Origin: Falciphora oryzae
Lineage: Eukaryota > Ascomycota > Sordariomycetes > Magnaporthales > Magnaporthaceae
DNA length: 64,000 nucleotides
Reading direction: 5' to 3'
Assembly: GCA_000733355.1 (NCBI GenBank)
Contig: JNVV01000038.1
Span: forward strand, 389,414-453,413
In this document: positions 20,317-31,126 of the stretch, one piece after another
Layout of the letters: each line of letters begins with the position of its first letter
How positions within the stretch are numbered: position 1 is the first letter of the stretch
Notes under the pieces: generated by a model
The model's input: the letters and a program-made list of their open reading frames with translations, nothing else
Told to the model about the DNA's origin: nothing
Database searches by the model: none
Translations under genes and position numbers: made by a program

Positions 20317-20847
20317 ATGCACCATAGACACGTTGAGACGCTAGTCTCTTTACGAGACGTGTGCAGCCAGCTGCAGCAGTTCATCTTCGAGGACACAGAT
20401 GTTTCTGACGGCGCCACAAACCCTGCCGCCGAGCCGACGGACGAAAGCCTGGTTAGCCTTGCCACGGCCTGTCCGCAGCTTCGTGTCGTGCAGCTACAAG
20501 GAACGTCCAAGTTCACGGCAAAACCACTGCTGGCCTTTCTGGAGCACTGTCCGCAACTCAGGCACCTCGACATCACCCCCGCCACCAAAACCGACAACAC
20601 CGCGGACGAGAGTTTTTTCACCACGCTGAAGGAACATCCGCAGTGGGCGCCCGGCCTTGAAACGCTGCGAGTCACTCGCAGCACATCGGGAGACAGGACC
20701 ACCATGAAGGTCATGCGCGAGATGTCCGGGGTCCGGGAAACGCTCAATATCGAGTTCGTCAGCGTGAGCGAGATAAAGAAGGATGGAGACTGCGAGCCAA
20801 AGTCATGGATAGAACGATACAGAAATGGAAGGGCATCGCGGGATTAA
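20317..20847 (+). pseudogene. RNI/LRR-type protein, 5'-truncated fragment
   Basis: 176 codons starting MHHRHVETLVSLRDVC. Two or three leucine-rich-repeat turns of the RNI kind are visible: SLVSLATACPQLRVVQLQG and LLAFLEHCPQLRHLDITP, then ETLRVTRST. The C-terminus (LNIEFVSVSEIKKDGD) resembles the end of fungal F-box/LRR proteins that act as substrate receptors in SCF ubiquitin ligases. Such proteins normally have several hundred more residues with an F-box and earlier repeats. Here an in-frame TGA lies just upstream (20305-20307) and no donor/acceptor pair connects to an earlier exon. I call it a fragment; the alternative is a short functional LRR protein. Confidence 0.5.
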
Positions 20848-21560
20848 CCACGGCGCGTTAACGGGTCGGGGCTGTTCGATGAGATGTCGCAAGAATGTGG
20901 TTCTGGGACCTGGCTCGTCGGGCGGTGGCAAGAGCGCTGCTGCCCACTACTATCGTCCCGTATCGATGGGACGGGGGGGATATGCTAGAGACGGTTTTCT
21001 TCAGGTGGAACAGACCTCTACAAGTACTTCATTTCGTTCCACACCTAGGTCCCCTCGCTGGCAGCACAAAAGAAACGACAAACTGTAAAGCCCTAAGGGG
21101 TTCCATCTTCCCAGGGTTTGGAGGGTGAATCCCATGCCCCCGGCTGATTAGAGAACTCCGCGTCATCATCCACGGCATGAACTGCCCAGCATCTGTCGGC
21201 CATTTTGAGAAGTCCAGGAAAGACGCATCGCTTCACAGGAGGTTGGTAATTGTGGTTGAGAATGGGAAAGCAAACTGTTGGGCGTGGATATCTAGCCCCT
21301 AAATGCCAGAGACGCCAGCCCTGACTCTGCCGTTGAAATGAGAGTTTCTACTCCAGACAGTGATGTCAGATCCGATCCAAGCATTCAAACTTTCCCGGCA
21401 TGATGCAAAGCTCTCCCTTGACGCCTCCATACGCCTCCAAACGCCCTTTTCAAGTCATCAAATCCAACCGACGCCGATCGCCGAATCGCTAAAGTGAAAT
21501 TCCCTCCCAGAAAACTGTCCAGAGTAGCCAGCTCAACCTTCCGTTCTATATCACCCCCAA
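20848..21560. other. Intergenic, no gene seen
   Basis: Separates the LRR fragment from the convergent secreted-protein gene. No domain, repeat or intron pattern stands out. Confidence 0.4.
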
Positions 21561-21968
21561 TCACTTGGTCTGCTGCCCAGGAACCTCGTTGCAGATGAAG
21601 CGCAAGACTGGCCCGTGGGCGTGGAAGTTGGCCCCGAGCGGGCACAGCTGGCCGCACTGCGCGCACTTCTTGATCTTGGGGATCTTGGGCGGGTTGGGCG
21701 GAATCACCGGCCCGGGAGACGGCGGCCTGGGCCTGCTCGGCGTGTTGCCCCGCGCCACCAGGAGTGTGTCCTCGTGGGCGGCGCGGGCGAGGATCTGGTC
21801 GTCGTAGTGCTTGGCCTCGGCGATGGCGTCGCGGGCCCGCACGAGGGCATCGGAGCGCGCCACGCGGAGGGCGTGGTGGCCGTGGTCGTTCTGTGCGTTT
21901 TGCGCGTTGGTCAGGGGCAGCTGGGTGGCCACGGCGGCGAGGAGGAGGTGGTGTAGGTAGAAGCGCAT
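21561..21968 (-). CDS. Small secreted protein, 135 aa
   Basis: It starts MRFYLHHLLLAAVATQLP with a classic signal peptide, predicted cleavage after LTNA. The mature protein has an Ala/Asp/Arg-rich helical segment (ARDAIAEAKHYDDQILARAA), a Pro-rich linker (PSRPRPPSPGPVIPPNPP) and a Cys-rich tail KKCAQCGQLCPLGANFHAHG with C-x2-C-x3-C and one more Cys near the end. This ATG is chosen because it opens the signal peptide; the frame extends 46 codons further upstream without support. No known family. Small size, secretion signal and cysteines fit an effector-like or cell-wall-associated protein, but that is inference. Confidence 0.65.
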   Translation of the reverse strand: MRFYLHHLLLAAVATQLPLTNAQNAQNDHGHHALRVARSDALVRARDAIAEAKHYDDQILARAAHEDTLLVARGNTPSRPRPPSPGPVIPPNPPKIPKIKKCAQCGQLCPLGANFHAHGPVLRFICNEVPGQQTK

Positions 21969-22808
21969 GGTGAGTGTCCCGGGTGATGAAACTTGGAGAT
22001 GGAAGGGTGGATCAAAGGGGTTGCTTGGCTGTAATGGTTTTGTTGGATTTGATGATTCTGTTCGATGATGATATCGAGAGTTGGAATCCTCATTCAGGAA
22101 GAACAAAGCGAATTATATGGATTTGGGATTCTGGCACATCGTCATGCATGCCAAAAAAAAAAAAAAAACATGTCTCTATTCCCAACCCTCAAAGAACCTG
22201 ACGCGGCACACACGGTGGCTGTGGGACGCCTTGATTACTGGGATAACATGGCGTCTGTTAGCTTGCAATCCTCGCGTCCAATCATCAACTGTAGGTACGA
22301 GCTTGTGGCTTGCCCGCAGCCTCTGCTGCGCTGCATGCCGCCCGGGACAATGCCCGCTCCAGCTGTCAGTGCGTGCTCTGGGTGCGGCTGAAAAACCCGT
22401 ACTGCCACATAGTTGTGTTCCCGCATGACACCTGGATCCTGGAGAACACACAACTGTGCAAGAGGCAGAACTGCGGCCGTGGGACAAACGCGGATGTGTT
22501 TTTGCTTACGTGGAAGCGGCAAACGCCGAGAAGCACAAGGAGAGCAAAGTACATATATCGAAGCCTCCGTCGCTTACGCTGAGGAAAAAGCCTCCGTTCC
22601 TGTGTGTGCTGTCAAGCTAAAAATATCGAGGCAGCAGAAGCAAAATCACGTGTGGCGACGACGCATTGTTTTGCAGGCAAGCAAATAAACGCTCGAAGCT
22701 CAGCACATCCCCGCGGAATCGTTAGGTACCCAAACATCAGCTAAAAACATATCCGCTCTATCTGCTCCCTCCAAACTCCGCCGGGGCATCGCACGCGCAA
22801 TTCCAAAC
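21969..22808. other. Intergenic, divergent promoter region
   Basis: Lies between the minus-strand secreted-protein gene and the plus-strand G-alpha-like gene. Contains a poly-A tract near 22153-22168. No coding region supported. Confidence 0.4.
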
Positions 22809-23519
22809 ATGGAGATCTCCATCGTCTCCCTGGGCCATACCGAGTCCGACACCCCCGCCATCATCGACCTTGCCGCCGCGTCGTTCCCCGGCGCCAGGTT
22901 CGAGACCGACAGCGCGCCCGGCCACCGCACGCTAATTTTTGGCCTCGAGGACTCGCGCCCGTGCCGGGTCGTCGAGCTCGGTGCGGCCAGCAAGCATGTA
23001 GTGTCCGGTTTCGACAACAGCCAGCTCCTACCGGGCGCAGCCTCCGCGCAGAAGCCTACGGCCGTGCTGTACGTCGCGGACATCGCCGCCTACCACCGCG
23101 CTCCGCCCCCTGGCGCCCTTTCGTCCGGCGACACCGCCGCTCCGCCATGCAACCACATCCAAAGCGTCCTGGCCAGCTTCCAAGCAGTCAGGACCTGGTG
23201 CCGTGCGCAAGACCTGCCCATGGTCGTGCTGCTGCGCGGCGTCGGGGCCTTCAACGAGGCTCTGGCCGCCCACCCACTCGAGGACTGCTTCGCTGGCTAC
23301 AGCTGGGTCGGGGACGTCACCAACGCCCAGGACCTGGGCAAGCCGATGGGCATTGACGCCCTCGTGCGCAAGTTGATGGTCGATGACAGCGGCGTTCCGG
23401 TTGATGGAGACAAGACGCATCCTACTATCCATTTACACTTCGTTGAGGACAGCCAGGGGAGCGAGGAGGATCTACGCGTCGTCGTCAGTGCGGTGGAGGA
23501 CATTCTAGAGGGAAAGTGA
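22809..23519 (+). CDS. Degenerate G-protein alpha-like protein
   Basis: A single-exon 236-aa protein whose order of segments follows the C-terminal two thirds of a heterotrimeric G-alpha. RVVELGAASKHVVSGF stands where RxxDVGGQRSERKKW would be. AVLYVADIAAYHRA resembles A-I-L-F-V-V-D-L-x-x-Y. VVLLRGVGAFNEALAAHPL stands for x-x-L-F-L-N-K-x-D-L-F-x-E-K-L. The end LHFVEDSQGSEEDLRVVV plus AVEDIL resembles T-x-A-x-D-x-x-N-I-x-x-V-F-x-A-V-x-D-I. The nucleotide-binding motifs (GxGESGKS, DVGGQ, NKxD) are absent or changed, so GTP binding is unlikely. The frame itself is intact with coding-like codon use. It could be a repurposed G-alpha fold. Family assignment is an inference from motif order. Confidence 0.55.
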   Translation: MEISIVSLGHTESDTPAIIDLAAASFPGARFETDSAPGHRTLIFGLEDSRPCRVVELGAASKHVVSGFDNSQLLPGAASAQKPTAVLYVADIAAYHRAPPPGALSSGDTAAPPCNHIQSVLASFQAVRTWCRAQDLPMVVLLRGVGAFNEALAAHPLEDCFAGYSWVGDVTNAQDLGKPMGIDALVRKLMVDDSGVPVDGDKTHPTIHLHFVEDSQGSEEDLRVVVSAVEDILEGK

Positions 23520-23748
23520 ATTTGGTAGACTACAGTCTGGAGCAAAGGAGACCGAGGTCATTCTGTTTGGGAACAAGCGTGAAGATGAAAGCGGTGCTCT
23601 CTTCACAGCGGCCAAAATACGGACATACACAATGATCATTAATACTCGTCTTGATATCTACCTCGTATGCACACGTCACTCCCATGCACCCGTCATAACT
23701 TTACACATTGTCCCATCATTTTCCCATCATTACACCTGCTATCGGAGC

Positions 23749-25789
23749 CTAGTTGCGGCCGCGGCGGTACCTCGGGATGGCACCAGTCGCCTCCTCGGCC
23801 TCGCGGGCGGCGACGCGCTTGGCCTTGACGCCCCTAGCAGTCCAGTACTCGTCCAGGGCCTTGGTGACGTCCTCGGCCTTGCTGTAGGGGTTGGTGCCGG
23901 CCAGGAACATGACGTTCTTCTCGATCTCGGCGTCGGAGAAGGGCCCGGTGCGCGAGCCGAGGTCGGAGCGGCTGAAGGCCTTGGCCCTCCAGCGGCCCTC
24001 CATGGGGTCGATGAAGTGCGTGGTCTCGTTGTAGCCGAAGTCGGGCAGGGCCGTCACGTTGAAGGCGGCCATCATGTCCTGGTCCTCGTGGATCAGGTTG
24101 TGGCAGTGGAACATGTAGACGCCGTCCCAGGGCGCGTAGTGGGCCTCGACGAGCACCGTCTCATGGCGGCCGAGCCAGACAACGTCCTTGAGACCGACGG
24201 CCTCGTACGGCTCGACAGTGCGGGTGCCCTCGGATCCCTTGCGCTCCAGGACCTTGAAGTCGACCAGGTGGATGTGGATGGGGTGCGACCAGCCACCGGA
24301 CGAGTTCTCGAGCTCCCAGATCTCGACGGTGCCGCGGGGGACGTTGGAGAGGACGCGGTTCTGTACATCGGCGAAACCGACACCGTTGATACGCCACTCG
24401 CTCTTGGTGCGGTGGAAGCGGAAGTGGTGGTCGATGGACTTGCCGTTGGGGGCGCTGGGGAAGGGGACGTCGCGGAGCTTGGCGGGGACGTTGCTGGCAT
24501 CAGGGGCAGAGACGGCCGAGGAGACAACGAAGCGCATGACCTTATCGGTGTCTTCATAGTCGTCCTCAACACCGACGCCGCCGGCCTTGGGCAGGTTGCG
24601 GAGGTCGATGGCCTGGCCGGCGAACTGGGAAAAGTCGAAGACAACCTCGTAGCGCTCGGCGTTGGCAACGTACATGTGCGAAACCTGGACAGGGTTCTCC
24701 AGCAGGCCGCCATCGGACGCGATGACCTGGAAGGGCAGCTTGCCGTTGATGTCGAGGGCGGTGGCGAAGTAGAGGGCAAAGGACCGGGAAATGGCCGAGT
24801 TCAGGAACCGGAAGCGGTACTTGCGGGGCTCGACGTTCAGGAACGGCCAGGGCTGGCCGTTAACGTGGATCACGTCGCCCCACAGGCTCTTTTGCTCACC
24901 GACCGAGGAGAAGAGCGAGCCGTCGCGGTTGTACTGCTTGGACGACAGGATGAGCGGGATGTCATACTGGCCGTACCCAGAGGGCAGGTTTAGCGAGGAC
25001 TCCCCGACGTCGGTAATCATGTACGCTCCAGCCAGGCCCGTGTAGGCGTTCTCAGCCGTCTACTCATGATTGGGAGAGGTCAGTTAAGGTTCTTACACGC
25101 GAAGCCTGTGTGGGGGTACGAGAGCGGAGTGCTACGTACGACGTGCATAGCATGGTCATGGTACCACAGCAGCCGAGCCGACTGGCGGTTAGGGTAGTAG
25201 TAGTCCTTGTACTCGCCAGGCTGCGTCACGTCCTCGGCCCAACCATCCCAGGGGGCGCGGGAGTAGGACCCGTGCAGGTGGACAGAGCTTGGGGTGTTGG
25301 CGACATTGATGAAGCGCACGATGGACTCGGTGCCGCGAGGGACCATGATGGTCGGGCCCGGGCTCATGCCATCGTAGCCGTTGAAGGTGGCCGCATTCAG
25401 GTTGGGGTAGACCTGCTGGCGGAACTGCTTAACCTCCACCTCATAGTACCAGATCTCGGCTCCGCTAGCCGGGTTGGTGAACTTCCTGTGGATTACCCTC
25501 ACGGTTAGCAACCGTCTCACCGCTGTTAAGGGAACTTCGTGACTCAAGTAACGTACTTCAGGGGCTGCTTGATCGGAGGGATCGGCAGCGGTGTCTTGTA
25601 GATGAGAGGGTACAGCGGACTCTGATCCTTCTTCATCACCGACATGAAGTCGTCAGGGTCATCTTCCACAATGGAAGCGAGAGCGACCTTCTCAGTCTCC
25701 GGGATCCTGTTATCGTACTCGGAGAAGGCAGACTGCGCCGTCACAGAGGTGAAGGCGAACAGCGCCGCGAGTCCGAACGCGGTGCGCAT
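23749..25789 (-). CDS. Bilirubin oxidase-type multicopper oxidase
   Basis: A secreted, copper-dependent oxidase of about 629 aa. Exons on the minus strand: 25789-25557, 25485-25140 and 25059-23749. Introns: 25556-25486 (71 nt) and 25139-25060 (80 nt); all junctions keep the frame, and the second rebuilds WYHDHAMHVTAENAYTGLAG. The signal peptide is MRTAFGLAALFAFTSVTAQS. Copper ligands are visible: HLHGS and WYHDHAMH (type 2/3), THPIHIHL-like HPIHIHLVDF, and MFHCHNLIHEDQDMM, with the Cys flanked by His and an axial Met as in bilirubin oxidase. Segments DGWAEDVTQPGEYKDYYYPN, WGDVIHVNGQPWPFLNVEP and FADVQNR also fit the ascomycete bilirubin-oxidase branch rather than laccase. The natural role (pigment, phenol or metal oxidation) is not shown by the sequence. 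Confidence 0.93.
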
Positions 25790-28700
25790 GTTGGGCAGGA
25801 GGGGAGTACGATCTTGAAGACCACAAAAGGGAATTCAAAACGAAGGAGGGTAGAGGGAGCGTTGGAGCTAGCTAAAGTCCAAACTCTTATGGGCCTGTGA
25901 GCGGAGGCAGGAGGCTGAGGAGAGAAAGGGATGAGAGTGAGAATAGGAGGAGGGAAGGGCCGTTTATATGTCACATCACGATCCGTCTGTCTGTGGTGTG
26001 AGACCCCATGATCGGGAATATGAAGGTCTCTCCAGCCATCTCGCCCAAGAGATAGACGGCAGTGGGACCGGATGTCCGAGCTCCGGCAGGACACGTCCCT
26101 CTCGGCGCCATTGAGGGTTCTGTCGCAGTATCTCGCGCCAAGAAGTGACCCGTCCTCGCCTACACTTGCTTGTCTCTTGGGGAGTCAAGGGATTTGATCC
26201 TACTCGTCGGGTGCGGGAGCAGGGCAGCCGCCCGTTGTACCATGCCCTCTTCCTGATTTTCCACATCCATGATCCGCCACGAGGAGGGGTCTGGGGCCAA
26301 TATCACAGAACGTGCAGGCCTTCGCGTAGGCGGGTGGGTAGCAAGAGCATGCCACTTTCCTTGTTCAACGCACCTCGCCGGCGCACGACAGTGGCTCTGT
26401 GGGGACGTTGGGTGCAGCCGATGCCGATACTGTTCCCCTGTTGGGCGCTGTGTATGCAAGACGTGTGTAACGTACGATGGGGCAAGGACTTTCCAGTCGT
26501 CAGGGTTGTAGTCAACGGCCTCTAGGAAAGAAGGGGGAGGGGTGTATGGTGGCGAGTGACGGCTGTTGATATCAAGGCGGTCCTTTTGCGCACAGGACTA
26601 TGCCAAGATCTCTCAGTAGTCACGGAAACCGTCGCATAAAGCACGAAGACGGGGGAAGAAAGATGGCAGATAATCTGCAAGGTGACGCTGGAGGCGGGCA
26701 GCGAAGACAATGGCAAGCAAGTTTTCCGCCCCTTGGCCGGCAGGCAGTGTTTCTAGCAACCGGCGGTGTTTCTACGGTCCGCGGCAGTTGTAGAGTTACC
26801 AGCCGGGAGCGGTTACTGGCTCGACCTTGGAGCGATCCCCACGGGATGGGATGTGATCCAGGTTCGCCAGGGACGGTCAGGGTCAAGGGGCTTTGCTTGA
26901 GCTGAACACTAGACCGAGATGCACGTGGAGGAGGATGAGCTGCTGTAGGCTGTGCAGCTATACCCGGGTCAAGGTCCGGAAAGAAATATCTGACTCGGGA
27001 TGACAGTGGAGCGACTCAGGAGCGGCCTGTTTGTAATCATGGGAAAGGCAGAGCGAGGAAAAACGCACTAGCTGGCACGGGCCGCCGGTTGGGGTCAGGC
27101 GTGGAGCCAGCTAGCCTTCGGCGGGCTCGCCCGCAACGGCGCCGAGGAGGTGTCTCGTTGCGTCCACCGAGACTGGTGGCGTGCTGGTCGCTGTTTCCTT
27201 CCTGATTTTGCTGGCATGCACATCCCAGAGGCTGCCGCTCTGCTAGGCGTATTGCTCGTCCAGATACGGACCGTGGGGGCCCCATAGGTCTGCTAGTCAC
27301 GCCCCCGCCGTGAGTCGTGCAAGCATGGAGGCTTTGGTAATAACAAGGGGCCGGGGAAGTTGGACTGGCGTCCGCCGATTGTAATCGCCGACCCCGATTG
27401 GCCGAGCTGGGGGTTCACTGAGCTTTGATCAAGTTTTTTTTTTTTTTTTTCTTCTCCTTCTCCCTCCTCCTTTATTTTCGCCTGCAGCAATTGTAGCCCG
27501 TCCTGTGGCCAATGGGCTTCACGAAGTCCGTGTCGATCATGTCATCATCACTAATCGTAAGTATTCGTCAATACTCGGGAGAATACTGGCCCGAACGTGG
27601 TGTACACCACCATCTCGAGGAGGCGTCAACGGCTTTGACGGGTGGACGTGACACATTGTATTTTGGCTGGCTGGCTGGCTGGCTTGGCAATGTGGGCGAC
27701 GATAGGCTAGTGATGTGTAACTTGGCGCGCAGGGAGCGCGGCCTGAATGCAATCTTGGAGGCCCCGAGAAGCGCGGTGGAGGAGTCCTAGACCCCGTTCT
27801 CCCTACGGGGCAGGGAATCCATCCCACGATATCGGGAAGCTCTTGCGACTTGGTGTCTGTTGGGTTGGGCTCGATCTTCAGGGGCGTCGCCATGCTGAGC
27901 CGCCCGGCCAACGCGGGAGAGGGAAAGTCTGGACGAGTGAGACGGGATGAGCCGTGCCCACTCGAGTCTGCCAATCAGCGCAAAATGGTTGTTTTGGCCG
28001 ACTGTGGGGGCTGGGTGTGTTCGACCCGTGCCTTCAACAACACCTGAGGCGGGCGGCTCGAGCGCTGCTGGCTGCGGCTGCGAAGGGACCAGGGCACCCA
28101 TGCGCGGCAGCGAGTCGGGCTCGGGCTCCCAAATCCAACCTCGCGCGGCTACGGTTGTCGTTCTCGCTCCGAAGGAAAATGTTCCGTCGGTAGTCGCTGT
28201 CCAGAAAACGACGCTGAACCCCCGTCGACAACAGGCCACCGTTCTTCTGCTGCTTTTGGGCAAGGGGGTAGCGTAGCACTGCGAGGGCTGGGCCTGGCGC
28301 GCCAAGCCCTACCCGCCTTCGCGAAGCTGGGGCACGTTGTATCTCAGCGACGTCGTCGACACAGTTCGCCAAGCCCCAGTGCGGTTTTTTCCCACGTTCC
28401 CCATGCACTAACCCGCGGTGAACAACCCCCCTCAGGGCGAGCGCGATGTCCGCTCCCCCTTCGGCGCTGCTTCGCCTCATGCGCCGTCTAGAGTTGCCCT
28501 TGTTCCAGACCGGACGAGTCGGGAACGACAGGGAACGTTGAGAGGGTGGTTTCCAATGATAGAAATCGTTGGAGACGGTGTGGATGGGTGGAAACAAACA
28601 ATATTGTTTGCTTCCTCCAGCTTCGGCGATTCTCTGCTGCGGGGTTGTATGGATAGAGATGCGGGACTTGTCATCGATGGGAGCACTTGGCTGGCGAACA

Positions 28701-31126
28701 AAAGCCCAGTTGAGGCCACCAAGAGCATCGGGGTGAGGGTCAAGCTTCATTGGACTCTGTGACCAAAATAGCCCAACACAGAGCGGCTTGCGTTCGTTGA
28801 GCCAGGGAGCCCTGGTCGTGTGCGCACGGGGAAGGGGCCGGGCCCTTGGCGGCTGGCATCTTGCTGGCAGGTGGGCAGGAAGGAAATCGTGACACAACAC
28901 GGAGACATCAGTTGACAGAGCAGCCGCTGCAAAAGGCGCAACCGAGCCAAGCCACCATTCTGCTTCCTATGCTCGGCTCCCGTCTCTCGTCACCGTGCCT
29001 CTCACGTCGCGACCGTGGACGCGGAACCGACGCACGAGCCCCCCCCGTTGTCTCCTTTTCTGGCGGTCCACTCAGGGCGCAGAAAAGAATCGAGGTCCAC
29101 GGAAAGATGTGGGCCTCGATCAGAGTCTTGCGATGGAGGTGAGCTTAAAAGATGCTTAGTGGTTAGGGTGGAAAGTCGAACCGATCGATCCTAGGCTTTA
29201 GCATCTTCAGCACCACCGACCCGACTCAGCCCTCCAGTGGGCCGGGAGGGAACATAACCTTGTTTGCGGGCTTTTTAAGCATGCCTGACCCCTGGCAAAG
29301 GCGATCCTGGAAGAGCCGTGAAGGCTCTGCAGGTCCATGCAATTTACACCGATTGCAAGTAATTGATGTAAATGAATGAGCGGGGAAGACGAAATTACGC
29401 CGGGAGAGAATACGATGGGGTAAAAGAACGGAGAACCGGGGAACAAGAGATTGGAACCTTTAGCAAAAAAAGAAGAAGAAAAAACAACATCATGGAAGAT
29501 GAGGCTGCCAGGTCGTTCTGGGCGTGCCAGGAAAGAGCAAACAGATTGATCCATTGAGCCCGGCGCAGTGGCGTGGTGGGGCGAGGATTTGATCGGCAGC
29601 GACGGCCTGTGCTCCTTCCTTCTGGCAGGCAGCCGCCCACCACCAACCACGATTTGCAAGCGCCTGTGCTTGATCTCATGTTTGCTTTCCATCTCCAGTC
29701 AAATCTTTCGTCCTCTGCACCCTTCAATCCCCGCACTGCATGCGTCTTGACGATACCGGCAACATAGCACGCAGCGTCCGGCCACGCTGAGACATTGGCC
29801 ACTTGCTTCGGCAGCGCCTGCGACCTGCAGGCTCGAATTATCAAGCTGGATGTAATCTTGATCGTGCCGTCCCTTTTCCACGCCGTCGACTGCGCTTCTC
29901 TTCTTCTGCCACTCTGCGTGCCGATTGATGTCCTCGTGACTCCCTCACCAACCATCGTGCGGAACGAGCGAGTCCCGAGCGGCCATGCAGTCGAAATGGC
30001 ACCCTGCAATACCATTCACCATGGAGATTGGAAAAGTCTCATGAGAACAGTCACCCTTGCCTCTGTCGCCCGCCCGCCCGCCCACATCCTTGACCCCTCG
30101 CGTCTACCCACACGCCCTCTGGCTCCCACTCGGCCCCCTGGGGACTGGACGGTGCTGGCGATATCGACAGACCCAATGGTCCCCATCCGGGCCCCCAGGC
30201 GAACATGACAACAAACCTATGGGTGTGCTCGGAGCCGTGGGGGTTCGGCCACCAGCCATCCCACCCACGCGGGCACAGCAGCGAGCAGGAGGGGGGCCTC
30301 CACGACGAGAGCCACACAGGCAAGTCATGAATACCCTCCCTCTCCACGTCCAGAGTGGGATACTGGGCCGCCCCGCCCGGCAGCCAGGCGCATCCTGGCC
30401 GAGGGAGTTTTGCCACCGCTTTCCTCCTGCCCTTTTCCACTCGATATTGGTATATCGTTCCGGGTCTTGGCACTGGACCTTGTTCCTGTCTCCTGCACTC
30501 ACCGCTGTGGCCCCGACGAAAGAAATAGGAGGCTTCGTCCTTGCAGCGCCAAGACAGAACGCAATATCTCGACCGCCGCAACACACACTCGAATATTCTG
30601 CACCACGACACCACACGGACCTTTCGCCGCAACCGGGGAGGGCCTCTGCTCGACCCATGCCGCCAGCCATCGAATACGGCCATACGCCTGCTCCGATCCT
30701 GATGGGCCTCGTCTAGAGTTGAACGACGACAATTGTTCGCCCGTGCTTCACCCGCCAGCTTGTTGCCGACGTTACTCCCGCGGGACGAGCCCGATCTCCC
30801 CCCTGAGGGATCATCTCGAGATGCATCCAAGAGGAAAGAACTGGCGAGGCCGTCGAGGCAGGAGATACCGACCTAGAAATCACACAAGTTTCCAGAGACC
30901 ATCGCAGACCGAGGGACCGGCCACGATGCTCCGAAACTAGGATAAAAGACGAGGCGATCCTCTCTCTGGATTCTGTCTGGTATCCTATCCTCATCCCGCC
31001 GGCCAGCAATCCCCCCTCGGCAAGTAGTGGTGTCCCAGGACCATCTATCCCTTCTTCCCTCGTCAAGCCCCGATACCCCTATCCCGCCATCTCCACACGA
31101 CTTCACTGCCTTGAGGAGACACCAAA
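25790..31126. other. Long gene-poor intergenic region
   Basis: About 5.3 kb with no gene I can support. Open frames up to 290 codons exist on both strands but overlap antiparallel in a GC-rich background, lack domains and intron logic, and are best read as chance. Simple features: a (GGCT)5 run at 27665-27684 and a T-tract at 27435-27450. The last 200 bp are the leader of the gene starting at 31127. This could hold long promoters or non-coding RNA, but nothing shows it. Confidence 0.45.

Noticed and set aside
23632..24993. 453-codon plus-strand frame
   Set aside because: Antisense shadow of the bilirubin oxidase gene.
26168..26245. tRNA-like sequence on the minus strand (TGGTACAACGG and GGATCAAATCC as A and B boxes)
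   Set aside because: Acceptor and T-stem do not pair and no anticodon arm forms. It may be a chance match or an old pseudogene.
28034..28900. 288-codon minus-strand open frame
   Set aside because: Low complexity, no domain, overlaps open frames on the other strand; typical of GC-rich non-coding DNA.
30051..30830. 259-codon minus-strand open frame and overlapping 219-codon plus-strand frame
   Set aside because: Mutually antisense, Arg/Pro/Gly-rich, no start context or introns; neither is convincing.
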